A stretch of 64,000 bases of DNA, from positions 3,100,001-3,164,000 of the forward strand of contig NZ_JAJFZM010000001.1 in NCBI RefSeq assembly GCF_020733705.1, given 5' to 3'. The notes beneath the pieces were generated by a model. The model saw only the letters and a list, made by a program, of their open reading frames with translations. It was not told the origin of the DNA and did not search any database. Numbering within the stretch: the first letter of the stretch is position 1; every line of letters begins with the position of its first letter. A program made the translations under genes and the position numbers. The DNA comes from Nocardia australiensis (GTDB taxonomy: Bacteria; Actinomycetota; Actinomycetes; Mycobacteriales; Mycobacteriaceae). Positions 37,094 through 46,196 of this stretch are shown here, one piece after another.

Positions 37094-37405
37094 ATGCCCC
37101 AGATGAAGAACACCAAGAGCCACGACGAGGACGGCATGATCAAACCCGAGGCCAAACTCAGCGGCAACGCCTACGTGGTGGTGAGGCTGCGCCGCGCCGA
37201 CGACCCTCCCGGCCGGATCCTGTTGGTGGGCAACCCTCACCGCTGTAACCACGGCTGCACCATCTGCGTCGAGTGCGCCGAGAGCTGGGAACTCGACTAT
37301 GTCGTGCACTACGAGCTGACCGGCGGCGGACGACGGTTGCGCGAGGCCCTCGACGCACAGTCGGCCGCCGCCGCCGACACCCAGCCCGCCGAGGCCGACT
37401 CGTAG
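37094..37405 (+). CDS. small Cys-cluster protein, putative zinc-binding (103 aa)
   Basis: ATG 37094 follows ACAGGAGA. The middle reads CNHGCTICVECAESWELDY: four Cys in a CxxxCxxCxxC arrangement, probably binding zinc. Flanks are charged and soluble. An in-frame ATG at 37037 overlapping the previous stop is an alternative start. The function is unknown; location in the AAA/VWA module suggests an accessory component. Confidence 0.6.
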   Translation: MPQMKNTKSHDEDGMIKPEAKLSGNAYVVVRLRRADDPPGRILLVGNPHRCNHGCTICVECAESWELDYVVHYELTGGGRRLREALDAQSAAAADTQPAEADS

Positions 37406-37727
37406 TGGGCACGACCCCCGACCGGCCTCGTGCTCGGTCCGCCTACCGGCCCGCGGTGAGGCCGCCGGCGCGAGTCGACCTCGCACTGGCGCAAGAATTT
37501 TCCCCGAGTCGAATTCCTCTCGTGTCGTTGGCATTCCGGAATGGAAGAGAGGAATTCGGGGCCGGAATTTGTTTTCACGTTCCGCTTGACATCGCACACC
37601 GTATCGAGCGTCCATGGAACCGGTAACGGCACCGACCACCCGGGGAATTCGCCCCGATCGGTGTGGTTTCCGTCCCGACCGGGACGTCACCCGAATTCAT
37701 CCGAACCTATTCATGGAGGGACCTGTC

Positions 37728-38567
37728 ATGTCCAAAAAGAAGAACACCACCAGCGCGCCCCCGGTACCGGCCGCGCCCACCGCAGAAACCGCCACGCCTG
37801 CCCCCGAAACCGGTTCGCCGACGGCAGTGGTGCCCGTGCTGGGCGGGGGCGGTGCGCGGGCGTTGTGGGCCGCGCTGGGCAACCACCCCGGCAGCACCAC
37901 CGCCGCGCTGGCCGACGCTGCGGGCATCGGGGTATCCACCGCCCGGCGGTTGCTGACGAACTGGGAAACCGCCGGGGCCGCACGGTCGGCCACCGACCCC
38001 GCATCACCGCGCGCCCCGAAAACCTGGACCGCCGGAACGGCCGCGCCCGCACCCACCGCCGGGGAACCGACCACACCCGCCGAACCGGAATCGGCTGCCC
38101 CGGAACCGGCCACCCCGGAACCCGCTCCGGCCGAACCGGAATCCGCTCCGGCCGAACCCGCCGCACCGGAACCTGTTTCGCCGGAACTTGTTTCGCCCGC
38201 ATCCGCCGCCCCGGAACCGGCGGGCTCCGCCGATGACGCGGCACCGGCTGACCCCGCACCCGACAGCGCGCCGGAGACGGCGGCAGCTGTCCCCACGGGC
38301 GACGAACCCGCCGAACCGGCCCCGGCCGACAACGCGGCAGCGGCCAACGCGGAGTCGACAGTGGATCGGTTGCCCGCCGGTGCGCTGCGCGGGCAGGTCG
38401 AGGACTACCTGCACGACAACCCGGGAAAGGAGTTCACCCCACACCAGATCGGCAAGGCCCTCGACCGGTCTAGCGGCGCGGTCCACAACGCCCTGGTCAA
38501 GCTGACCAAGGATGGGACCGCTGTCCAAACCGGCACGGCCCCTAAGAAATTCGCCCTCGCGTCCTGA
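37728..38567 (+). CDS. double winged-helix protein with Pro/Ala/Glu linker
   Basis: A 279-aa protein. Residues 35-85 form one winged helix (TTAALADAAGIGVSTARRLL.NWETAGAA). A 130-residue PEPA-rich linker follows. The C-terminal domain (DRLPAGALRGQVEDYLHDNPG, HQIGKALDRSSGAVHNALVKL) matches the N-terminal domain of the AAA ATPase at 33300 almost position for position. ATG 37728 has TGGAGGGA upstream. Likely a DNA-binding regulator or structural partner of the ATPase. Confidence 0.7.
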   Translation: MSKKKNTTSAPPVPAAPTAETATPAPETGSPTAVVPVLGGGGARALWAALGNHPGSTTAALADAAGIGVSTARRLLTNWETAGAARSATDPASPRAPKTWTAGTAAPAPTAGEPTTPAEPESAAPEPATPEPAPAEPESAPAEPAAPEPVSPELVSPASAAPEPAGSADDAAPADPAPDSAPETAAAVPTGDEPAEPAPADNAAAANAESTVDRLPAGALRGQVEDYLHDNPGKEFTPHQIGKALDRSSGAVHNALVKLTKDGTAVQTGTAPKKFALAS

Positions 38568-38660
38568 CAAACGGGGCGATGCCGGAATCCCCGGAGCGAC
38601 TATCTCCGGGGAGTCCGACACCGCGCCTCTCAATGTATCCCTTGAGAAAGGTGCTCGACC

Positions 38661-39077
38661 ATGTACAGCACTCCCACCCCGGCCATCCTGGCCTCTGCCC
38701 TGCACAAGGTGTTCGCCACCTCCACACAAGCCCCCGACAGCCTTGCACTGTGGCTCGACATCGCGGCCGAGGCCGTGCGTGAGCTCAGCATGCCGGTGAA
38801 GCCTGCTCTGGTGCCGTGGGTGCCGGTGGTTCTGCGCTACCGGCTCCACCGGACCGAGGGCGAGTTCTTCCCGTTCACCGGTTCGATGCGGATCATGACG
38901 GGGCCGCTTCTCGGCAACACCTTCGCCGATGCCGACACCGCCGCACGGGCGGTTGTCGATAAGACCCCGGCCCCGGTGGCCGACGCGATGCGGAACGTGT
39001 TGCCGTTGTGGCGGTTCCGTTCGACCGGGGCCCCGGGCGCGTTCACACCGCCCGCAGTGCCGCCCCTGATCTCCTGA
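38661..39077 (+). CDS. hypothetical protein (138 aa)
   Basis: ATG 38661 follows GAGAAAGG. The product is mixed helical with aromatic/basic patches (VPWVPVVLRYRLHRTEGEFFPF, MRNVLPLWRF). No family recognised and no signal peptide. It is the last gene of the AAA/VWA module, ending at a strong bidirectional terminator. Confidence 0.6.
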   Translation: MYSTPTPAILASALHKVFATSTQAPDSLALWLDIAAEAVRELSMPVKPALVPWVPVVLRYRLHRTEGEFFPFTGSMRIMTGPLLGNTFADADTAARAVVDKTPAPVADAMRNVLPLWRFRSTGAPGAFTPPAVPPLIS

Positions 39078-39092
39078 CTCGCCTACCGACTG

Positions 39093-39139
39093 AAACGGCC
39101 GGTGGTGCCGAGCAATTCGCTCGGCACCACCGGCCGTTT
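39093..39139. terminator. bidirectional terminator, 21-bp perfect stem
   Basis: AAACGGCCGGTGGTGCCGAGC pairs perfectly with its complement around a 5-base loop and is flanked by A and T runs on either side. It lies between convergent genes and should stop both operons. Confidence 0.85.
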
Positions 39140-39162
39140 CGCTGCGCGCTGTGTGGCGGTGG

Positions 39163-40599
39163 CTATTTCGTGCGGTCGATAGCCGCGACGATCCAGTCGG
39201 TCAGCACCGGCGCGGCGGTGTTGTAGCCGGTGGCGTCGAACACGGCCGTGTCGCCGTTCTGGGGGCCGGTACCGCCGGTGCCGGTTGCGGTGCCCGCCCC
39301 GCTGGTGGTGGCGGTGTTGTAGGTCTGGGTGAGTGCGGGGAACTGGGTGCCGGTGAACGCGCTGGCGGTGGCCGAGAGAAGATCGGCCGCGATCGGCGCT
39401 AGCCCGGTCAGTGCCAGGAAGGCGGCGACCGGGTCGCCTTTGACGAGGTTTTCGGCGGCGGTCCAGGCGATCTCTTGGGCTTGGCCGATGTCGGTGGCGA
39501 TGCGGGAGATGTCGAGTCCTGCCAGGACACCGACGATCTCGGCGGCGATCGTGGCGACCCCGGTGGTGTCCAGCGGCGCTGCCAACGTCAACGCACGAGC
39601 CACCAGACGCAGATCGAGTCCGTCGGCCAACGCGACCAGTGGGTTGAACTGGTTGTTCAGATCGCCCGAGACACGGTGCAGGCCACGCACGTCCCCGGCG
39701 GCGAGCAGGCCCGGCAGCTGAGCGAGGTCGGCGACGATCGCGGGCACGTTCGCGGTGAAGCTCGCGAGCCCGTTGAGGACGGTGACCACCTGGGCGAGAA
39801 CCTGTGACGCGCTGAGCTGCCCGGTCGAGGCCGTGCCGGTAGTCGTGGTCGGCGCACTCGTGGTGGTGGTGAGCTTCGCTGTGGTCGTGGGGGATTCGGC
39901 GGCGGTTGGGGCCGGGGTGGAGGTGGTCGAGGTGGCGGTGGCGAGTGCGCGGCTCAGCGCGGCGAGGACCGGCGAGGACTCGGCGGTGGTCGAGCAGTAG
40001 CTGTCGCCTTCGAGGCAGAGCGTGCGGACCCGCTCGGTCAGCTCGCCGAAGCCCTGTGTACGCGGGCCGGTGACGCCTTGTCCGGAGACCTGGGTGCCGA
40101 GCTGGGTGGTCGCGGGGTCGCGGCGCGGGTCGGAGACGAGTGCGACAGCCACGACTCGGGCGGCCGGGATCGGGCCCATGCTGTTGCCGATGCTGGTGGC
40201 GAGGTCGCCGGTGACCTCGGCGCCCTGGCCGTAGCCGGCCACAACGACTCGCGTGTCCGAGCACAGCCCCGAGACCGCCGCGGTGAGTTCTGCTCCGCTC
40301 ACGGAACCGGCACCGCTCGTGGCCGTGGCGAGCGTGTGGACCTCGATATCGCTGCCGTAGCGGGCAGTCAGTGAATGCCCGAGCTGGGTGAGGATCTCGG
40401 GCATGGGCTGCCCGGTGGCGGTGGGGGTTGTCTCGTAGCTGCCCGGAACCAGCAGCGCGGTCCAGCGCGGGCACTGCGCCCCGGTGCGGCCCGGTGTGGG
40501 TTCTGCGGCGGCGACACCGGCCGCCACGGTGGTCGCGGCGACGGCCGCGCACAGTGCCAGGTGTGCGGCGCGGCGGGGGTGGTTGAGGTTGTGGTGCAT
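39163..40599 (-). CDS. secreted cutinase-family protein lacking the catalytic serine
   Basis: A signal peptide (LALCAAVAATTVAAGVAAA) and cutinase-like domain (CPRWTALLVPGSYETT, LVSDPRRDP, DSYCS) are followed by a Thr/Ser-rich linker and a ~200-aa helical domain. The elbow reads VVVAGYGQGAEV: Gly at about residue 124 where the nucleophile Ser belongs (compare GYSQGA in the cutinase at 27.5 kb). Start MHHNLNH at 40599 has GGAGAAA upstream. Last gene of the minus-strand transfer operon. Probably a structural or binding role at the cell envelope. Confidence 0.8.
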   Translation of the reverse strand: MHHNLNHPRRAAHLALCAAVAATTVAAGVAAAEPTPGRTGAQCPRWTALLVPGSYETTPTATGQPMPEILTQLGHSLTARYGSDIEVHTLATATSGAGSVSGAELTAAVSGLCSDTRVVVAGYGQGAEVTGDLATSIGNSMGPIPAARVVAVALVSDPRRDPATTQLGTQVSGQGVTGPRTQGFGELTERVRTLCLEGDSYCSTTAESSPVLAALSRALATATSTTSTPAPTAAESPTTTAKLTTTTSAPTTTTGTASTGQLSASQVLAQVVTVLNGLASFTANVPAIVADLAQLPGLLAAGDVRGLHRVSGDLNNQFNPLVALADGLDLRLVARALTLAAPLDTTGVATIAAEIVGVLAGLDISRIATDIGQAQEIAWTAAENLVKGDPVAAFLALTGLAPIAADLLSATASAFTGTQFPALTQTYNTATTSGAGTATGTGGTGPQNGDTAVFDATGYNTAAPVLTDWIVAAIDRTK

Positions 40600-40624
40600 G
40601 GGTTTCTCCGTCCGTGCAGGGTGA

Positions 40625-41629
40625 TCAGGAGGTTGCGCGGGAGTCGTCGTGGTGGGTGGGTGCGGGTCGGGTGGCGGTGTAGTAGTCGTCGCCGGACCAG
40701 CGGTAGGGCGAGACCTGGACCGGCTCGTTGAAGGTGGGTGCGTGCACCATCTGGCCGCCGCCGAGATAGATGCCGACGTGATGGACGTCCCCCGAGGTGC
40801 TGTAGAACAGCAGGTCTCCGGGGGAGAGCTTGTCCTCGGACACTGGTGTGCCGGTGTGGACCTGGTCGTAGGTGGCGCGCGGGATCGAGATCCCGGCGGC
40901 GCGGTAGGCGGCCTGGGTGAGCCCGGAACAGTCCCAACCGCCATTCACGTCGGGCCCGTTGCCGCCCCACACATATGGCAGGCCGAGCTGGGCGCAGGCG
41001 AAGGAGATCACCTGCGCGGCAGTCGGGTTCGGTGGAGAGGTGGTCTGGCAGTCCCCGCCGGAGGTGTCGGTGGCGCGGTAGCGGGCGGCCTGGTCGAGGA
41101 CCTGGTCGACGTACCAGGCGGCGTGGTTGTAGGCGAAGATCGCGCTGTACAGGTTGTCGGGCGCGCCGGAGTCGCACAGGTAGAACGCGGCAGCGTGGAT
41201 CGCGTCGGAGGGGTTGTAGCGCGAGGGCGGGCTCGCACCCCCAGCGGGCAACGGATGCCGGGCGATCACGGAGTCGAAGGTCGAGGCGAGGAACTGCATC
41301 GGACCGCCCGCCCCGGAGGTGTTCGCGCCCGAGGACACTCCCGGCAGCGTGGAGCGGCCGTGGTCGGTCTCGATCTTGCCGATCGCGGCGAGCACGCTCC
41401 AGTCCAGGCCAGGGCAGTCCCCGGCAGCGGCCTGATAGAGGACGAGCATCTCGGTCGGGATGTCTTGTTGCGCCTCGGTACTCGGCGACGAGCCGGTGCC
41501 GGTCGAGGTCCCTGGGGTGGGCGCAGTGAACGCATGGTCGAAGACGACGACGGCGCTGACCACGGTCGCGATGACGACCGTGAGGAACACGAACGCCCCG
41601 AATCCCGCTCCGAGTGCCTTGACCAGCAT
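40625..41629 (-). CDS. bifunctional lysozyme-like/NlpC-P60 peptidoglycan hydrolase of the T4SS
   Basis: After an N-terminal membrane anchor (FVFLTVVIATVVSAVVVF) comes a transglycosylase/lysozyme-like domain (WSVLAAIGKIETDHG, GGPMQFLASTF, YNPSDAIHAAAFYLC), then an NlpC/P60 peptidase with catalytic Cys in GGWDCSGL and His in VHHVGIYLG. At 334 aa it is the typical VirB1-type hydrolase of Gram-positive conjugation systems, opening the wall for the channel. Located between the Replic_Relax and cutinase-like genes. Confidence 0.92.
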   Translation of the reverse strand: MLVKALGAGFGAFVFLTVVIATVVSAVVVFDHAFTAPTPGTSTGTGSSPSTEAQQDIPTEMLVLYQAAAGDCPGLDWSVLAAIGKIETDHGRSTLPGVSSGANTSGAGGPMQFLASTFDSVIARHPLPAGGASPPSRYNPSDAIHAAAFYLCDSGAPDNLYSAIFAYNHAAWYVDQVLDQAARYRATDTSGGDCQTTSPPNPTAAQVISFACAQLGLPYVWGGNGPDVNGGWDCSGLTQAAYRAAGISIPRATYDQVHTGTPVSEDKLSPGDLLFYSTSGDVHHVGIYLGGGQMVHAPTFNEPVQVSPYRWSGDDYYTATRPAPTHHDDSRATS

Positions 41630-41636
41630 CGCTACC

Positions 41637-42635
41637 TCACCAGAACTCGGAGGCCGGGGGGCTCGGTGGCGGTGGGGCCAGAGCGACGGTTCCGCTCAGC
41701 GGTGCCCAGGTCGCCTCCGGGTCGATGCCGTCTTCTGGTGCGGTTCGTCGTGGCCAGACCGTGCCGAGTTCGTGCAGGTGCCTACGGCCGGAGTCGGTGT
41801 GCAGCGGCAGCCACACCTGATCGGCCGGACTGGTCCCGGGGATCGAGCCGAGGAACTCGGCGGCGGCGGTGGCGACCGGCACTGCCTCGGGGTCGGGCAA
41901 CCGCTCCCAGGTCCGCCGCAGAGCTATACGGGCGTTGGCCTCTCGCATGGTGGTCGGCACCCAGAACAGGACCGGGACGATGGCTCCGGTGGTTCGGGCA
42001 AGCTCGGCGAATCCGTGCAGCTTGGCTGCGACTCGGGGCAGGGAGGTGGTGCCGAGGTCGTATTCGAGGAAGAAGTCGAACGGGTCCTCGCCGCGGGTAT
42101 AGCGGCCGTGGGCGTCGGGGCGGGCGAGGTCGCCCCAGAGCCGTTGGCAGCGGGTCTGGGACCACCACCGCGAGACCTGTCCGCCGTGGGGGCCGGTGAC
42201 CAGGGCGGTGAACCATTCGGCGACGCCGAGGGTGTGGGTCAGGTGCAGGCTGTGGGCGACCGAGAGCGTGGTTTGGTGGTTGTAGCCGAGTTCGCGCACG
42301 CTCACGCCTGCTTCGGCTGCGAGGATCGCTGCTCCGGCCGGGGCGAGGGTCCAGTGGTAGGGGGCGGTGCCACGAGTTCGCATGGGCCGGAACCGGTCCA
42401 GGACCCGGTAGGTGTGCAGGATCGCCAGGCGACGGCGGGCGATCTTGGCGGTCGGGAACGCCAGCTCGGCGAGCTGGTCGGTGGTCAGGACCCGGTGCTC
42501 GTAGACCATGCGCAGAATCCAGCGGTCGCGCCCGGTCAACGCACGCACCACCGAACTGTTCTCCGGGCTGGTGGTAGGTGACCAGGCCGGTCGCGGGGCA
42601 CGGGTCTCGGCTTGCCTGTCTGGACGGGAAATCAT
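41637..42635 (-). CDS. Replic_Relax-family protein (putative relaxase)
   Basis: The 332-aa protein begins with a winged-helix part (LTGRDRWILRMVYEHRVLTTDQLAELAFP.....RRRLAILH.YRVLDRF) followed by LGVAEWFTALVT, GEDPFDFFLEYDLGTT and HGFAELARTTGAIVPVLFWVPT. This order matches the Replication-relaxation family (PF13814 as I recall it), whose genes sit beside coupling proteins in actinobacterial elements and are taken as relaxases or initiators. It lies next to the VirD4-like gene, consistent with DNA processing at oriT. Confidence 0.8.
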   Translation of the reverse strand: MISRPDRQAETRAPRPAWSPTTSPENSSVVRALTGRDRWILRMVYEHRVLTTDQLAELAFPTAKIARRRLAILHTYRVLDRFRPMRTRGTAPYHWTLAPAGAAILAAEAGVSVRELGYNHQTTLSVAHSLHLTHTLGVAEWFTALVTGPHGGQVSRWWSQTRCQRLWGDLARPDAHGRYTRGEDPFDFFLEYDLGTTSLPRVAAKLHGFAELARTTGAIVPVLFWVPTTMREANARIALRRTWERLPDPEAVPVATAAAEFLGSIPGTSPADQVWLPLHTDSGRRHLHELGTVWPRRTAPEDGIDPEATWAPLSGTVALAPPPPSPPASEFW

Positions 42636-42668
42636 CGGTACGGGAGCCTTTCTCGGGCGTAGCGGGGG

Positions 42669-45137
42669 TTAGGGCCGTGGGGAGTTGGGGGGTTGCGCGG
42701 TGAGGCGGGCCTGGGCGGCGGAGGCGATCTCGCGGGCACGGCCGGGGATCGGCGGGTCCAGGGGCCGGGTGGTGAGGGTGAAGGGGCGTGCGTTGCGGCC
42801 GTCGACCAGCAGCCGGGCGGCGGCGTGGAAGGCGTCGAGGTGGGACAGGTCGTGCTCGGACAACCACGGGTCGGTGTGGCGGGCCAGGTCGCGGGCGTCA
42901 TCGGGGCTGACGGCGAAGACGATCTTGTTGCGGGCATTCGCGGAGATGCCGTCACGCAACTCGCGTGAGAGCTGGCCGAGGTTCTGGTGCGCCAGCAGCA
43001 GCGACAGTCGTAGTCCTCGGGCTTCGGCGAGCATGTCCTCGATCGGGGTGGACAGGTTGAGGAAGTTCTGGGCTTCGTCGAGCACCAGAGCCGCGTCGGG
43101 CCGGTCGGCGGCAGGCACCCGGGCCCGCGCGGTCACCGCCTGCCACGTGCGCGCTACCAGCAGTGACCCGACCAGCCGTGAGGTTTCCTCTCCGAGAGAG
43201 CCTTTCGGCAGCCGGGCCAGGCAGATGCCGCCGTTGTCGAGGATGTCGGCGAACTCGACCGTGGAAGGTCCGCCCGCGATCGCCGCTCGCACGAACGGCC
43301 TCAACAGGAAGGCGCGCAGCTTGTTCAGCAAAGGGCCGGTGAGTTGGGCTCGGCCGGTGTCGGACAGCGTCTCGTAGCTGTCCCAGAATCCGCGCAGGAC
43401 CGGGTCTTTGGTGGTGCGGGTGACGCGGGCGCGGAAGGCGGGCTCGGTGAGTAGGCGGGGTAGGTCGGCCAAAGTGGCGGTGCCGGGTTGTGCGCAGAGG
43501 GTGAGCAGGCTGGCGCGCATGATGTCGTCGGTGCGTGGGCCCCACCACTGGTGAAAGATCCGGTGGAACACCGTCACGAGGTTGTCGACGGCCAGATCCA
43601 TTCCCGCGCGACCGATCCGACCGATATCCAAGGGATTCACACACGGCGGCGGCGCGCCCGAGTCGGCATCGAAGAGGACGACCCGATCGCCCATGCGCGA
43701 GGGCAGCCGGGCCAGGACGTCGGTGACGAGGTCGCCTTTGGGGTCGATGACGATCACCCCGCGCTCGGCCTCGGCGTCATCGAGGATCGTGCGGGCCAGC
43801 AGGGTGGACTTCCCGACACCGGTGGGGCCGAGGATGTGCAGGTGATGGCGGGCGTCGGAGATCTTGACCGCGACAGGGCGACGAGTCCCGGTGTCGGCCA
43901 TCCCCAACGGCTTCGTGTGTTCTCCGCCGACAGGGATCTCCGGGGCGGGAGACAGTGCGCGGGCCCCGGCGCGTTGCAGGCCGGGTAGTCCGTCCTCGGT
44001 GGGTAGATGCGCGATCGTGGCCAGCTCGGGCACCGACAACACATCCCCCCGTCCGAGGTGGCGCTGTCGGATCAACCGCTCGAGGCGGAAGAGGCGGCGA
44101 CGTCGCCGGTAGTAGTTGTGATCGGTGCACGCCCCGAACACCGTGGCGAGTGCGTCGGCGCGACCGCGTGCCACCGCTTGCGCTTGCGCTTTCGGGTCGG
44201 TGTCGTCGGGATCGGTGGAGACCGGGATCGAGGCGGCGCAGCGCACCACCGTCTCCCAATGCGCCCCTCGGGCTTTCGCCGCTGCCGCGCGGGCGGCGGC
44301 ACTGTATTCGAGAGAGGTCTGGCGGTCGGTGCTCTTGCCGCCTCCCACACCACCGGCGGGGCGGGAGGCGGCAGGGCTGGCTGTGCCGGGGGTGAGCAGA
44401 GTCAGCGCCTCGCGCAGGAGCCCGGTCACCACGCCCGCCGGGGTACCGGTGCTCGCCGCGGCGCGGGTGGCTCGCGCGACGCGGCGGCCGGTGACCGGGC
44501 GGGCGAGGATCTGCACGCAGGTGGCCTGTCCGGGGGCGAGGTCGTCGGCGGCGGTGATCAGGTTGCGCACAAGATCACCGGAGTGGTCGGTGCTCAACGG
44601 CAACCCCTCGCGGCGGCCCAGGCGCAACTCGCCCCCGGCCACGACCCTGCCCACGCCCTTCACCGGGGCGGGGAGTGGGGGCCGGGCGGGTTCGACGGTG
44701 TTGGTGTGCGCCCCGGGCCAGGCCGAGGCGATGGCGCGTTCGATGAGACCGGGTGGGATCGTGCCGGGCACCCACAGCCGGATCGCGGCTCCCTCCTCGG
44801 GGGTGACGGCGTACTCGAACCCGAGATGCGGCTGCCCCAACACCACGCGCGCCCAGGCGGGCCGCAACTGTCCGATGAGGTGCGCCCAGAAGCTGAGTGC
44901 GCCTTTGGCATCGACCTCGGGGGGAGTGAGCACGGTGATCTGGCGAGCACGTGCACTCAGCCGGCGCCGACGCCACCGGGCCACAACCCGCACTGCGGCG
45001 AGCACGCCGAGCACGGCGGCGACCCCGACGAGCCCGTCCGCCGAGACGAGTAGGTGTTCGATCACGTGGACCAGACCGGTCAAGGCCCGGCCGGGCGCGA
45101 GAAGCGCCCGGCCCAGCCACCCCTGTTCGGGATTCAC
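42669..45137 (-). CDS. VirD4/TraD-like type IV coupling protein
   Basis: An 822-aa ATPase. Two N-terminal membrane-proximal segments (GLVGVAAVLGVLAAVRVVA) precede the motor domain with Walker A ILGPTGVGKST near residue 436, Walker B ALVLDEAQNF, and the TraD-like hydrophobic SLLLAHQNLGQLS. It would couple the relaxosome to the secretion channel and pump DNA. A GTG start at 45137 is used, overlapping the methyltransferase stop (GTGA). Confidence 0.92.
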   Translation of the reverse strand: MNPEQGWLGRALLAPGRALTGLVHVIEHLLVSADGLVGVAAVLGVLAAVRVVARWRRRRLSARARQITVLTPPEVDAKGALSFWAHLIGQLRPAWARVVLGQPHLGFEYAVTPEEGAAIRLWVPGTIPPGLIERAIASAWPGAHTNTVEPARPPLPAPVKGVGRVVAGGELRLGRREGLPLSTDHSGDLVRNLITAADDLAPGQATCVQILARPVTGRRVARATRAAASTGTPAGVVTGLLREALTLLTPGTASPAASRPAGGVGGGKSTDRQTSLEYSAAARAAAAKARGAHWETVVRCAASIPVSTDPDDTDPKAQAQAVARGRADALATVFGACTDHNYYRRRRRLFRLERLIRQRHLGRGDVLSVPELATIAHLPTEDGLPGLQRAGARALSPAPEIPVGGEHTKPLGMADTGTRRPVAVKISDARHHLHILGPTGVGKSTLLARTILDDAEAERGVIVIDPKGDLVTDVLARLPSRMGDRVVLFDADSGAPPPCVNPLDIGRIGRAGMDLAVDNLVTVFHRIFHQWWGPRTDDIMRASLLTLCAQPGTATLADLPRLLTEPAFRARVTRTTKDPVLRGFWDSYETLSDTGRAQLTGPLLNKLRAFLLRPFVRAAIAGGPSTVEFADILDNGGICLARLPKGSLGEETSRLVGSLLVARTWQAVTARARVPAADRPDAALVLDEAQNFLNLSTPIEDMLAEARGLRLSLLLAHQNLGQLSRELRDGISANARNKIVFAVSPDDARDLARHTDPWLSEHDLSHLDAFHAAARLLVDGRNARPFTLTTRPLDPPIPGRAREIASAAQARLTAQPPNSPRP

Positions 45138-46147
45138 GCGGCCACCGATCCCAGGCCGCTGGCACCGGTGCTCGGCAGCGTCGCCGAGGTGCCGAAGGGG
45201 AATCGCCCTGCCGCACGGCGGCGTTCGGTCGCCTCGGCGGCCTCGGGCTTGCGCAGAATCACGACGTCCTCGTGCGCAATGAGGTGCACCGGCAGCCCGG
45301 AAGCTCGCTGTTTGACCACGAAGTCGCGCTGGAAGAAGCTCGACCGGGCCACCAGTTCGCCCTCGGTGAGGCGACCCAGCAGGGCTACGCACCGCTCCAC
45401 CGGCATGAGCCCGGCCAGCTCGCCGCAGGTGTAGAGGTGGGTGGGCAACGGCACCAGCTCGGCGTGCTGACGCCACGGACGTGCGGTGATCACGACATGT
45501 CCACCGGGGGCGAGGTATTCGGCGGCCCCGGCGAGGATCTTGGTGAATCCCGAGAGCAGGCGGCCCAGGCCGACGTTGGCGAGGTTGCCCCGGTCCAGGA
45601 CCTGGCCGTAGCGGTGATTCGACTTCTGAACCGGTTGCGTGCGGTTTGCGCGGACATGCCCGTGCAGGGAGTCGCCGTAGGGCGGGGAGGTGATGACCAG
45701 GCTCGCCTGGCCGCGTAGCTCGGCCGGGATCAGGTCTCCCAGCTTGCGGGCGTCGCCGTGGAAGACGGAGGCGTCGAGATCGATCCCGGCGTCGCGGGCG
45801 AGCTCGATGTTGGTGCGCGCCAGCTCGGCCCACCGCGACTCGTACTCGACGCCGACCGCGCGGCGACCGAGATGCAGGGACTCGACGAGGGTGGTGCCGA
45901 TCCCGCACATCGGGTCCAGCACGAGGTCTCCGGGGCGGGTGTAGGTAGCGACCGCGTGCGCGACGATGGCGGGGAACATCTTCGCGGGGTGGGCGGTGCT
46001 GTCGGGGTGGTAGCGGCCCCGCCGCTGCGCGGTCGGTGCGTTCTGGGCTGTCGCCCACACCGATACCGGCGCGGCGGCCGTGCTGGTCTGTGCGGGGATC
46101 GCGGAGTCGACGTCGGTGGCGTTGGCGGCGGCAGAGTCGAGAGTCAT
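45134..46147 (-). CDS. DNA methyltransferase (N4-C/N6-A type)
   Basis: The protein has DPMCGIGTTLVE (SAM motif I) and TSPPYGDSLHG (catalytic motif IV) in the order of N4-cytosine/beta-class N6-adenine methyltransferases. Start MTLDSAAAN at 46147 has AAGGA upstream; an upstream ATG at 46203 overlapping the previous gene is possible. No cognate endonuclease is present, so it is probably a solitary enzyme protecting the element from host restriction or marking oriT. Confidence 0.85.
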   Translation of the reverse strand: MTLDSAAANATDVDSAIPAQTSTAAAPVSVWATAQNAPTAQRRGRYHPDSTAHPAKMFPAIVAHAVATYTRPGDLVLDPMCGIGTTLVESLHLGRRAVGVEYESRWAELARTNIELARDAGIDLDASVFHGDARKLGDLIPAELRGQASLVITSPPYGDSLHGHVRANRTQPVQKSNHRYGQVLDRGNLANVGLGRLLSGFTKILAGAAEYLAPGGHVVITARPWRQHAELVPLPTHLYTCGELAGLMPVERCVALLGRLTEGELVARSSFFQRDFVVKQRASGLPVHLIAHEDVVILRKPEAAEATERRRAAGRFPFGTSATLPSTGASGLGSVAA

Positions 46148-46196
46148 GCGGGCGTCCTTCGAGTCGGAGTTCGGGCAGGGTGAGGACTGGGTTCGC

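Noticed and set aside
42669..46058. A single 1129-aa minus-strand gene
   Set aside because: The upstream third is out of frame with a clear DNA methyltransferase; the coupling protein starts at GTG 45137, overlapping the methyltransferase stop.
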